From positions 842,464,807-842,528,806 of the forward strand of contig NC_057801.1 of the NCBI RefSeq assembly GCF_018294505.1: a stretch of DNA of 64,000 nucleotides, read 5' to 3'. The position numbers and the translations under genes were made by a program. Source of the DNA: Triticum aestivum (Eukaryota > Streptophyta > Magnoliopsida > Poales > Poaceae). This document shows, one piece after another, positions 54,097-64,000 of the stretch (position 1 is the stretch's first letter; the number at the start of each line of letters is the position of its first letter). The notes under the pieces were generated by a model, which ran no database searches, was not told the origin of the DNA, and saw nothing but the letters and a program-made list of their open reading frames with translations.

Positions 54097-55803
54097 TGTT
54101 GGGTAACGTTGCATAAAATAAAAAAAATTCCTACGTTCACCAAGATCCATCTATGAGTTCATCTAGCAACGAGTGATAGGAGTGCATCTACATACCTTTG
54201 TAGATCGCGAGCGGAAGCGTTCAAGAGAACGGGGTTGAAGGAGTCGTACTCGTCGTGATCCAAATCACCGATGACCAAGTGCCGAACGGACAGCACCCCC
54301 GCGTTCAACACATGTACGGAGCGGATGACGTCTCCTGCACCTTGATCCAGCAAGGAGGAGGGAGAGGTTGATGAAGATCCAGCAGCACGACGGCGTGGTG
54401 GTGGATGCAGCAGGGTTCCGGCAGAGCTTCTGCGAGAGGGAGAGGTGTAGCAGGGAGGGGAGGGAGGCGCCAGGTGTTGGGTGCGGCTGCCCTCCCACCC
54501 CCCTCTTTATATAGAGATCCCAAGGGGGGGGCTCCGGCCCTAGGAGATGGGATCTCCTAGGGGGGGCGGCGGCCAAGGGGTGGAGTGCCCCCCAAGGCAA
54601 GTGGGGAGCCCCCTCCCCTAGGGTTCCCAACCCTAGGCGCATGAGGGGGGCCCAAGGGTGGGGGGCGCACCAGCCCACCAGGGTCTGGTTCCTTCCCCAC
54701 TTCAACCCATGGGGCCCTCCGGGATAGGTGGCCCCACCCGGTGGACCCCCGGGACCCTTCCGGTGGTCCCGGTACAATACCGATGACCCCCGAAACTCTC
54801 CCGATGGCCGAAACATCACTTCCTATATATAATTCTTTACCTCCGGACCATTCCGGAACTCTTCGTGATGTCCGGGATCTCATCCAGGACTCCGAACAAC
54901 TTTTGGTTTGCTGCATACTCATATTCGTACAACCCTAGCGTCCCCGAACCATAAGTGTGTAGACCCTATGGGTTCGGGAGACATGCAGACATGACCGAGA
55001 CGGCTCTCCGGTAAATAACCAACAGCGGGATCTGGATACCCATGTTGGCTCCCACATGCTCCTCGATGATCTCATCGGATGAACCACGATGTCGAGGATT
55101 TAAGCAACCCCGTATACAATTCCCTTTGTCAATCGGTATGTTACTTGCCCGAGACTCGATCGCTGGTATCCCAATACCTCGTTCAATCTCGTTACCGGCA
55201 AGTCACTTTACTCGTACCATAATGCATGATCCTGTGACCAAACACTTGGTCACTTTGAGCTCATTATGATGATGCATTACCGAGTGGGCCCAGTGATACC
55301 TCTCCGTAATCCGGATTGACAAATCCCAGCTCGATCCGTGTCAACCCAACAGACACTTTCGGAGATACCTGTAGTGCACCTTTATAGTCACCCAGTTACG
55401 TTGTGATGTTTGGTATACCCAAAGCACTCCTACGGTATCCAGGAGTTACACGATCTCATGGTCTAAGGAAAAGATACTTGACATTAGAAAAGATCTAGCA
55501 AAAACGAACTACACGATCTTGTGCTATGCTTAGGATTGGGTCTTGTCCATCACATCATTCTCCTAATGATGTGATCCCGTTATCAATGACATCCAATGTC
55601 CATAGTCAGGAAACCATGACTATCTATTGATCAACGAGCTAGTCAACTAGAGGCTCACTAGGGACATGTTGTAGTCTATGTATTCACACGCGTATTACGA
55701 TTTCCGGATAATACAATTATAGCATGAATAAAAGACAATTATCATGAACAAGGAAATATAATTATAATCCTTTTATTATTGCCTCTAGGGCATATTTCCA
55801 ATA
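54097..55803 (-). repeat. 5' LTR of the Angela-type element
   Basis: 1,707 bp, co-linear with 47077-48785, including the CTTTATATAGAG promoter region (about 54504-54515). Its outermost bases read TA instead of TG on the minus strand, a point change that breaks the canonical terminus. Confidence 0.9.
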
Positions 55804-57410
55804 GTTTGGTCTTGTCATTCTTCTTCTCATTCTTCTTCTTAGTCTTGGACTTGGGTGATAACCCAACTCCCTCCTTGGCCACAACTTCCTTTTGATTGCT
55901 CAAAAGGTCATTTAGGTTCTTGTCACCTTGTATGCATGACACGAGGCCTTTCTCGAGTTGTTCCTTCAACTTGGCATTCTCCTCCACAAGATGCACATGC
56001 TCACAACACGGGTTAGTACCATTTGTATTATCAATTAAGACCATGTGAGGAAAGGTGGCCTTTTCCTTTGTTAGCTTAACTTGGAGTAGAGCATGAGACT
56101 CCTTGAGGTGTGCATGAGCACCCTTCAAGACCTTGTGGGCCTTGTCAAGTACATCAAACTCCTCCTTGAGTCTAGCATGATCAACCCCAAGTTTAGCCTT
56201 CTCGGAAGTTAGCACACGAGACACAACAAGAGCATGATCAAGATCTTTCTTGAACTTGGCATGGTCATCGTTTTGTGACTCTTGAAGAGCCAAATGATGC
56301 CCACACTCTTCATGAAGAGCATTAGAGAGATCCGATATCTCATCTGCATAGTCACGACTATGACCTTCCATCTTAGAGATGGTTTCTTCGTGAGCCTCGA
56401 TCATGTCATTGGCTTCACCAAGTTGTTCCAAGAGAGCAACAAAGTGCTTCTTGGATTTGCCCTTGAGCTTACTCATAAAGGACTCAAATTCATTTACTTC
56501 CTCATTAGACCCCTCACTATCATCAATGCCATCCGTCAAAGAGGGATTAGGAATGATGGTGGTTTTGATGTTGGGGGTTACCTTGTTGGTGGCTTTAGCC
56601 ATGAGGCACTTGGCGGTGATGTTCTCGTTGGGTGAATCGAAGAGAGACATTCAGGGAGTTGTGGCAATGGCAACGGATGCCATGGCCATTGCTTCACTAT
56701 CTTCATCATCATCGTCATCCTCACGGTATTCCTCTTGAACCACCAACCCTCGAGTAGGAGTCTTCTTGGTGAAGTTGTTCTTGTTGGGGAAAGACTTGGC
56801 TTTGTCTTTCCGGATGAGCTTGCCACCATTGTCTTCCCGCTTCTCGTAAGGACAATCCGCAACAAAATGGCTCACATTGCCGCAGTTGTAACAAGTTCTA
56901 ACTCATTGCTTGCCCTTGAAGCCACTTGAGTTGTTCTTGTTGAGGTTGGGTCTTGAGTTCTTCTTGCTCCAAAATTGCCTTGAAGCAAGAGCCATGTGCT
57001 CGTGATAATCATATTTTGTATCTTCGGGGTTGCTCTCCTCATCTTCCTCTTCTTCCTCTTCTTCCACAATAACCTTGGCCTTCAAGGCAAGGTTGGGCTT
57101 CTTTGCCCTTTGAGACAGGAGCACCGCGTTATCGGCGGTCTAGTCCAAGATGCTCATTGCAACGAACTCATCCAACACTTCACTTGAGGTCATGGAGTGG
57201 AAGTCCGGTCTTTGACGAATGACGGAGGACATGGCCTTGTTGAAGGGCATCATGGCCTTGAGGAACTTGCGTTTGATCCAATTTTCATCCGTGTCCTTGC
57301 TCCCATGATCTCGGAGTGAGACCGCAAGTTTGGTTACTCTCGAAAGAGCTCAGGAGGTTCTTCATCTTTCTTCATAGCAAACTCATCGGCTTCATCTTGC
57401 ACCACTTTGA
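55804..57410 (-). pseudogene. Maximus-type gag (central and C-terminal parts), frameshifted
   Basis: From right to left: a capsid-like segment (RQRPDFHSMTSSEVLDEFVAM, about 57220-57140), an acidic run (VEEEEEEEDEE), SRQFWSKKNSRPNLNKNN, a zinc knuckle CYNCGNVSHFVADC (about 56893-56852), an acidic DDDDDEDSEA stretch with a stop near 56653, then 302 codons (56650-55742) of long heptad-rich coiled coil (EANDMIEAHEETISKMEG, KAHKVLKGAHAHLKESHALL). An extended coiled coil after the knuckle is usual in Sirevirus gag. The N-terminus is cut at 57411 by the next nested element, and the C-terminus by the Angela-type element at 55803. Confidence 0.85.
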
Positions 57411-59042
57411 TGTCTACTACACAACCTTCTTCTTGTAGACGTTGTTGGGCCTGCAAGTGCACAGGTTTGTAGGACAGTAGCAAATTTCCCTCAAGTGGAT
57501 GACCTAAGGTTTATCAATCCATAGGAGGCGTAGGATGAAGATGGTCTCTCTCAAGCAACCCTGCAACCAAATAACAAAGAGTCTCTTGTGTCCCCAACAC
57601 ACCCAATACAATGGTAAATTGTATAGGTGCACTAGTTCGGCGAAGAGATGGTGATACAAGTGCAATATGGATGGTAGATAAAGGTATTTGTAATCTGAAA
57701 TTATAAAAACAGCAAGGTAACTAATGATAAAAGTGAGCGTAAACGGTATTGCAATGATAGGAAACAAGGCCTAGGGTTCATACTTTCACTAGTGCAAGTT
57801 CTCTCAACAATAATAACATAGATAGATCATATAACAATCCCTCAACATGCAACAAAGAGTCACTCCAAAGACACTAATAGCGGAGAACGAACGAAGAGAT
57901 TATGGTAGGGTACGAAACCACCTCAAAGTTATTCTTTCGGATCAATCTATTCAAGAGTTCGTACTAGAATAACACCTTAAGACACAAATCAACCAAAACC
58001 CTAATGTCACCTAGATACTCCATTGTCACCTCAAGTATCCGTGGGCATGATTATACGATATGCATCACACAATCTCAGATTCATCTATTCAACCAACACA
58101 AAGTACTTCAAAGAGTGCCCCAAAGTTTCTACCGGAGAGTCAAGAACGTGTGCCAACCCCTATGCATAGGTTCATGGGCGAAACCCGCAAGTTGGTCACC
58201 AAAACATACATCAAGAGGCACATGATATCCCATTGTCACCACAGATAAGCATGGCAAGACATACATCAAGTGTTCTCATAAAAGACTCAATCCGATAAGA
58301 TAACTTCAAAGGGGAAAACTCAATTCATCACAAGAGAGTAGAGGGGGAGAAACATCATAAGATCCAACTACAATAGCAAAGCTCGGGATACATCAAGATC
58401 GTGCCATAGAGGGAACACAAGAGAGAACACGAGAGAGAGAGAGAGAGATCAAACACATAGCTACTGGTATATACCCTCAGCCCCGAGGTTGAACTACTCC
58501 CTCCTCGTCATGGAGAGCGCCGGGATGATGAAGATGGCCACCGGTGAAGGATCCCCCCTCCGGCAGGGTGCCGGGAAGGGCTCCCGAGAGGTTTTTGGTG
58601 GCTACAAAGGCTTGCGGCGGCGGAAGTCCCGATCTATCTTGATATTCGATGGTTTTAGGGTACGTAGGCTTATATAGGCGAAAGAAGTCGGTCGGGGGGT
58701 GCTCGAGGGGTCCACGAGACAGGGGTCCACGAGATAGGGGGCCGCGCCCCCTATCTCCTGGGCTCCTCGAGGATCTTCTGACTTGATCTCCAAGCCTCCA
58801 GGATGATATTCTTCCAAAAAATCACGATGCCGAATGTTTCATTCTGTTTGGACTCCGTTTGATATTCCTTTTCTTCGAAATATTGAAAGAGGCAATTAGA
58901 CAGCAATATGGGCTGGACCTCCGGTTAATAGGTTAGTCCCAAAAGTAATATAAAAGTGTATAACAAAGCCCATAATCATTCAAAACAGATAATAATATAG
59001 CATGAATGCTTCATAAATTATAGATACGTTGGAGACGTATCA
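57411..59042 (-). repeat. 3' LTR of the non-autonomous Athila-like element
   Basis: 1,632 bp. The left edge TGTCTACTACACAACC differs from TGCTACTACACAACC of the other LTR, and the right edge is GGAGACGTATCA. It includes a GA microsatellite (58431-58446) and a GCTTATATAGGCG promoter-like box (58669-58681). The first third matches the relic at 17794-18327. Confidence 0.88.
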
Positions 59043-62000
59043 GCATCCCCAAGCTTAATTCCTACTCGTCCTCGAGTAGGTAAATGATAAAGAAAGAATT
59101 TATGAAGTGTGAATTCTAGAGGTGCACAACTTTGATCAATGATAATTTCAATCACCTTTACTAGCATGATAATATGTCATAACAGTAGTTCATCTCATAA
59201 AACTTTTCATAATCAAGTAACAAGCTATTCACATGTTAAAGCATTGGCCATAAACTTTCTTGAAAACTAACAAACTTCATTCTTGGTCATCAAACAATTG
59301 CAATTCATCTTACTTTCAGGAAGAGTCTATGTCATAGCTTTGATTTAGCAAACTTCACATACTCAACTATCATATAGTCTTCTACAATTGCTAACACTCA
59401 TGCAATACTTGTGGTTATGAAGTTTTAATCAGACACAGAGAAAGATTGGGGCTTATAATGTTGCCTCCAAACGTATTCACCATTGGGTGATGTCAACAAT
59501 AATAGTTCATGCTAACGTACATCCAATTGGATATATATCAGGATCACCCCACCACGAAGTGCTTGCCAAAGGATAAAACGAAAAAGGGAAAGGTGAAGAT
59601 CACCTTGACTCTTGCATAAAGTAAAAGACATAAAGTAAAAGATAGGCCCTTCGCAGAGGGAAGCAGAGGTTGTCATGCGCTTTTAGGGTTGGATACACAA
59701 AATCTTAATGCGAAAGAACGTCACTTTATATCCCCTTGTATATGGACCTTTATTATGCAGTCCATCGCTTTTATTGCTTCCATAACAAGTTCATACAAAG
59801 CTTATTTTCTCCACACTAATAAGTCATGCATATTTAGAGAGCAATATTTATTGCTTGCACCGATGACAACTTACTTGAAGGATCTTACTCAATCCATATG
59901 TAGGTATAGTGGACTCTCATGGCAAAAACTGGGTTTAAGGATATTTGGAAGCACAAGTAGTATCTCTACTTGGTGCTAGGAATTTTGGCTAGCATGAGGG
60001 GGAAAGGCAAGCTCAACATGTTTGAATGATCCATGACAATATACTTTAACTGAGATGCGAGAAAACATAACCCATTACGTTGTCTTCCTTGTCCAACATC
60101 AACTCTTTAGCATGTCATACTTAATGAGTGCTCACAATTATAAAAGATGTCTATGATAATATATTTATATGTGAAATCTCTCTTCCTTCAATATTCTTTC
60201 ATGAATTGTTCAAATGACTAATACAATGCTTGCTAACCGTCAATAAATTTACAACCTCTACTTCTTATATGTGAAGTCGTTACTCCCCATGAATAAGCAA
60301 ATGAGGCATATATAATTTCAGATTTATGGCAATAAACTCATTCAACAATTTACTCATAGGATATAAGTGAAGCACACGAGTAAATGAAAAGCTACTCCAA
60401 AATGATATAAGTGAAGATCAATGAGTAGCTAAATAATTATGCAACTATATGAAGACTCTCTCTCATTAAGTAATTTCAGCTCTTGGTATTGTATTCAAAC
60501 ATCAAGCAAAAATGACAATGCAAGGATAGCACAACTCATGTGAACAAGCAAAAACTTAGGCTCAACCGATACTAACCGATGATTGTTGAAGAAAGGTGGG
60601 ATGCCTACCGGGGCATCCCCAAGCTTAGATTCTTGAGAATTCTTGAGATATTATCTTGGGGTGCCTTGGGCATCCCCAAGCTTGAGCTTTTATGTCTCCT
60701 TAATTCCTCTCATATCATGGTTTCTCTTCTTTTCAAAAGCTTCATCCACAACAAACTCAACAAGAACTCGTGAGATAGGTTAGTATAAACCAATGCAAAA
60801 CCTTATCATTTTCTACTGTAAAAAATCACTTAAATTATTATTCAACAATGCATACTAAATGCCTCTGCATATTTAATACTCCTATCCTCAAATAGAATCA
60901 TTAAACAAGCAAACAGATGCAAACAATGCAAACATAACAGCAATCTGCCAAAACAGTACAGTCTGTAAAGAATGCAAGAGTATCAATACTTCCCTGACTC
61001 CAAAAATTATTAACTAAAATTCCCACTGTAATAAATTTATGAGAGATTAATATGCAAAAAGGTTCAACATTATACCATTCTCTGACTTTTCTAGGGAATT
61101 TTTGCAACAGCGGTAAACTTTCTGTTTTCAAACAGCAACATGTATACTAGCAAAATAAGCATGGCAAAGGCTATCCTTGACTTTTTTATTGAAACTAAAG
61201 ATGAAAAAAATTATTCTAAATAACATCAAGAAAAAACTAACAAAATAAAATGACGCTCCAAGCAAAACACATATCATGTTGTGAATAAAAATCCAAGTAA
61301 AGTTACCGATGAACGAAAATGAAAGAGGGGATGCCTTGCGGGGCATCCCCAAGCTTAGGCTCTTAGTTGTCCTTGAATATTACCTTGAGGTGACTTGGGA
61401 ATCCCCAATCTCAGGCTCTTTCCACTCCTTATTCCATAGTCCATCGAATCTTCACCCAAAACTTGAAAACTTCAACCACACAAAACTCGTAAGCTCCGTT
61501 AGTATAAGAAAATAAAACCACCACTTAGGTACTGTAATGTTCTAATTCTAAATTCATATTGGTGTAATATCTACTGTATTCTAACTTCTCTATGGTTCAT
61601 ACCACTTAATACTAGCCATAGATGCATCAAAATAAGCAAACACCACAATAAAAACAGAATCTGTCAAAAACAGAACAGTCTGTAGTAATCTGTATCAAAC
61701 GTATACCTATGGAACCCCAAAAATTATGAAATACATTGCTGGACCTGAGTAATTTGTCTATTAATAATCTTCAAAAAGAATCAACCTAAAAGCACAGTAA
61801 AAAATGGCAGCTAAACTCGTGAGCGCTAAAGTTTCTGTTTTTTACAGCAAGATCACATAAACTTCACCCAAGTCTTCCCAAAGGTTCTACTTGGCACTTT
61901 ATTGAAATAAAAGCTATAAAAAATGATTACTACAGTAGAATAATCATGTGGACACACAAAAACAGTAAGGAAAAATATTGGGTTGTCTCCCAACAAGCGC

Positions 62001-62046
62001 TTTTCTTTAATGCCTTTCTAGCTAGGCATGATGATGGCAATGATGC
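59043..62046 (-). other. Untranslated interior of the non-autonomous element
   Basis: About 3 kb with no domain. A repeated motif GGGGCATCCCCAAGCTTAG, a palindrome-like GGGGATGCCCC arrangement, occurs near 60613 and 61339, with relatives near 59044 and 60670. Otherwise AT-rich and stop-filled in all frames. Confidence 0.6.
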
Positions 62047-63018
62047 TCACATAAAAGATAAGAATTGAAACATAAAGAGAGCATCATGAAAAATATGACT
62101 AGCACATTTAAGTCTAACCCACTTCATATGCATAGGGATTTTGTGAGCAAACAACTTATGGGAACAATAATCAACTAGCATAGGAAGGTAAAACAAGCAT
62201 AGTTTCAAAAATTTCAACACATAGAGAGGAAACTTGATATTATTGCAATTCCTACAAGCATATGTTCCTCCCTCATAATAATTTTCAGTAGCATCACGAA
62301 TGAATTCAAAAGTATAACCAGCACCTAAAGCATTCTTTTCATGATCTATAAGCATGGAAAATTTACTACTCTCCACATAAGCAAAATTCTTCTCATGAAT
62401 AATAGTGGGAGCAAACTCAACAAAATAACTATCATGTGAGGCATAATCCAATTGAAAACTAAAATCATGATGACAAGTTTCATGGTTATCATTATTCTTA
62501 ATATCATACAAGGCATCACAATAATCATCATAGATAGCAAGTTCGTTCTCATAATCAATTGGAACCTCTTCCGAAATAGTGGAATCATCACTAAATAAAG
62601 TTGACACTCTTCCAAAACCACTTTCATATTCATCACAATAAGATTCAACATCCTCCAAAATAGTGGGATCAATACTTCCTAAAGTTGACACTCTTCCAAA
62701 CCCACTTTCATCAATATAATCATCATAAATAGGAGGCATGCTTTCATCATAATAAATTTGCTCATCAAAACTTGGGGGACAAAAAATATAATCCTCATCA
62801 AACATAGCTTCCCCAAGCTTGTGGCTTTGCATATCATTAGAATCATGGATATTCAAGGAATTCATACTAATAACATTGCAATCATGCTCATCATTCAAAG
62901 ATTTAGTACCAAGCATTCTATGTAATTCTTCTTCTAGCACTTGAGCACAATTTTCCTTTCCGTCAAACTCACGAAAGATATTAAAAAGACGAAGCGTATG
63001 AGACAAACTCAACTCCAT
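62047..63018 (-). CDS. Acidic ORF of the non-autonomous LTR element, with a repeated ESGFGRVSTL motif
   Basis: The first ATG is at 63018 (MELSLSHTLRLFNIFREFDG), giving 323 residues. The protein is rich in Asp, Glu and Tyr. Two tandem units of about 30 residues each begin DESGFGRVSTL or YESGFGRVSTL and continue with a Ser/Asp/Glu-rich part (about residues 100-155). A later part reads SFQLDYASHDSYFVEFAPT and the C-terminus is hydrophobic and aromatic with CRNCNNIKFPLYVLKFLKLC. No gag zinc knuckle or enzyme motif is seen. The frame lies just after the primer-binding site, where gag would be. It is open over the full length, which suggests recent coding use, but its role is unknown to me. Confidence 0.6.
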   Translation of the reverse strand: MELSLSHTLRLFNIFREFDGKENCAQVLEEELHRMLGTKSLNDEHDCNVISMNSLNIHDSNDMQSHKLGEAMFDEDYIFCPPSFDEQIYYDESMPPIYDDYIDESGFGRVSTLGSIDPTILEDVESYCDEYESGFGRVSTLFSDDSTISEEVPIDYENELAIYDDYCDALYDIKNNDNHETCHHDFSFQLDYASHDSYFVEFAPTIIHEKNFAYVESSKFSMLIDHEKNALGAGYTFEFIRDATENYYEGGTYACRNCNNIKFPLYVLKFLKLCLFYLPMLVDYCSHKLFAHKIPMHMKWVRLKCASHIFHDALFMFQFLSFM

Positions 63019-63095
63019 TTTTTTGTAACTAGTGATAAAACAAGAAACTAAAAGACTCGATTGCAAGATCTAAATATATACCTTCAAGCGCTAAC

Positions 63096-63113
63096 CTCCC
63101 CGGCAACGGCGCC
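63096..63113 (-). promoter_or_regulatory. Primer-binding site, Asp-tRNA type
   Basis: Minus strand TGGCGCCGTTGCCGGGGA, 15 bp inside the 5' LTR end. Known as the primer site of Athila-group and many large Triticeae Gypsy elements. Confidence 0.85.
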
Positions 63114-63128
63114 AGAAAAGAGCTTGAT

Positions 63129-64000
63129 TGCTACTACACAACCTTCTTCTTGTAGACGTTGTTGGGCCTGCAAGTGCACAGGTTTGTAGGACAGTAGCAA
63201 ATTTCCCTCAAGTGGATGACCTAAGGTTTATCAATCCGTAGGAGGCATAGGATGAAGATGGTCTCTCTCAAGCAACCCTGCAACCAAATAACAAAGACTC
63301 TCTTGTGTCCCCAACACACCCAATACAATGGTAAATTGTATAGGTGCACTAGTTCGGCGAAGAGATGGTGATACAAGTGCAATATGGATGGTAGATAAAG
63401 GTATTTGTAATCTGAAATTATAAAAACAGCAAGGTAACTAATGATAAAAGTGAGCGTAAACGGTATTGCAATGATAGGAAACAAGGCCTAGGGTTCATAC
63501 TTCCACTAGTGCAAGTTCTCTCAACAATAATAACACAGATAGATCATATAACAATCCCTCAACATGCAACAAAGAGTCACTCCAAAGACACTAATAGCGG
63601 AGAACGAACGAAGAGATTATGGTAGGGTACGAAACCACCTCAAAGTCATTCTTTCGGATCAATCTATTCAAGAGTTCGTACTAGAATAACACCTTAAGAC
63701 ACAAATCAACCAAAACCCTAATGTCACCTAGATACTCCATTGTCACCTCAAGTATCCGTGGGCATGATTATACGATATGCATCACACAATCTTAGATTCA
63801 TCTATTCAATCAACACAAAGTACTTCAAAGAGTGCCCCAAAGTTTCTACCGGAGAGTCAAGAACGTGTGCCAACCCCTATGCATAGGTTCATGGGCGGAA
63901 CCCGCAAGTTGGTCACCAAAACATACATCAAGAGGCACATGATATCCCATTGTCACCACAGATAAGCACAACAAGACATACATCAAGTGTTCTCATAAAA
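63129..64000 (-). repeat. 5' LTR of the non-autonomous element, cut by the window end
   Basis: Matches 57411-58280 with only scattered differences by eye, which suggests a fairly recent insertion. The remaining ~760 bp and the target duplication lie outside. Confidence 0.88.

Larger units (their letters stand above)
47077..55803 (-). mobile_element. Complete Angela/BARE1/WIS-type Copia element, target duplication GTTTG
   Basis: 8,727 bp with LTRs of about 1.71 kb at 47077-48785 and 54097-55803. On the minus strand they start TGTTGGAAATATGCCCTAG (5' LTR start mutated to TATTGG) and end ..GTTACCCAACA. Direct repeats GTTTG lie at 47072-47076 and 55804-55808. The element sits inside the gag region of the Maximus-type element, same orientation. 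A hand count gives roughly 60-70 mismatches between the LTRs (about 4%), consistent with insertion somewhat over one million years ago at commonly used grass LTR rates. Gag-pol is one long frame except for damage described separately. Confidence 0.93.
39007..64000 (-). mobile_element. Maximus-type Copia element (Sirevirus lineage), doubly interrupted, runs off the window
   Basis: Read on the minus strand. The 3' LTR is at 39007-40475, preceded by a third ORF (42437-41046), pol (47076-43542) and gag (57410-55804). Gag is interrupted by an Angela-type element (47077-55803) near its C-terminus and by another LTR element at 57411, so the 5' end and 5' LTR lie beyond the window. Sirevirus features are the long coiled-coil gag with a zinc knuckle, an extra ORF after pol, repeated polypurine tracts, and clusters of short palindromes in the LTR and near ORF3. 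Its own target duplication should be ACTCC (39002-39006) but cannot be checked here. Confidence 0.85.
57411..64000 (-). mobile_element. Non-autonomous LTR element with Athila-like primer-binding site, 5' LTR runs off the window
   Basis: LTRs at 57411-59042 and from 63129 to beyond 64000, highly similar over the shared ~870 bp. On the minus strand the LTR starts TGATACGTCTCCAACG. After the 5' LTR comes the primer-binding site TGGCGCCGTTGCCGGGGA (about 63113-63096), the Asp-tRNA type typical of Athila-group Gypsy elements. The ~4.1-kb interior has one conserved-looking ORF and no protease, reverse transcriptase or integrase. The inner end is marked by the purine-rich AAGCTTGGGGATGC next to the 3' LTR. 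It is inserted in the gag of the Maximus-type element; the left flank is TTTGA, the right is outside the window. Confidence 0.85.

Noticed and set aside
54741..54938. Frames inside the Angela LTRs (for example 47520-47864, 54265-54819)
   Set aside because: Repeated in both LTRs with different frame breaks; LTRs are not coding here.

Overview
This is a eukaryotic nuclear window from a large-genome grass of the wheat tribe (Triticeae: wheat, barley, Aegilops or a relative). The evidence is the repeat content: a BARE1/WIS/Angela-type Copia element, a Maximus-type Copia element of the Sirevirus lineage, an abundant Triticeae LTR element with an Athila-like primer-binding site, an Au SINE, CACTA, PIF/Harbinger and Tourist-like elements, and non-LTR fragments. 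There are no rRNA genes, tRNA genes, operons or CRISPR arrays. Nearly everything is transposon-derived. The exception is a small host gene family with two coding exons.

Layout. (1) 1-0.97 kb holds nothing recognised. (2) 0.97-11.0 kb is segment A of a duplication. It carries minus-strand gene copy A (exons 2461-2058 and 1796-1631), then a non-LTR fragment fused to a 5'-truncated Copia pol (3.2-5.75 kb), a second gene copy cut to about ten codons (5.75-6.24 kb), a non-autonomous LTR element with a 5-bp target duplication (6242-8862), and non-coding retroposon-like sequence with its own internal duplication. (3) 11.0-24.0 kb holds AT-rich minisatellites, two abutting Harbinger transposase pseudogenes, an Au SINE, a frameshifted charged-protein pseudogene, an LTR fragment, and a CACTA element with a ~338-bp tandem array and a carried membrane-anchored gene. 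(4) 24.04-28.36 kb is segment B, with minus-strand gene copy B; a further partial copy follows at 28.36-28.75 kb. (5) 28.75-35.4 kb holds a CACTA fragment, a Harbinger ORF1 remnant, a 699-bp Harbinger deletion derivative with TTA target duplications, decayed LTR, Copia and LINE pieces, and a Tourist MITE. (6) 35.4-36.6 kb is an inverted, more diverged copy with plus-strand gene copy C (exons 35881-36284 and 36369-36510). (7) 39.0 kb to the window end is one Maximus-type Copia on the minus strand. It is interrupted by a complete Angela-type element (47077-55803, target duplication GTTTG) and by a non-autonomous LTR element (57411 to beyond the end).

The only plausible host genes are the three copies of the small two-exon family. 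Each encodes a compact helical domain resembling the N-terminal MCAfunc domain of plant MCA and CNR13-type proteins, followed by a short disordered polar tail. All three keep an open frame and the same phase-2 intron, although they differ in length, sequence and orientation. The autonomous-type transposons are all visibly broken: a nonsense codon in the first Copia, YVDG in place of YVDD in Maximus reverse transcriptase, and a substituted first integrase aspartate plus a gag frameshift in the Angela element.

Limits: intron boundaries were inferred by eye from GT/AG sites, reading frame and agreement between copies. Family names rest on recognised motifs and termini, not on database searches. 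Percent identities are hand counts.
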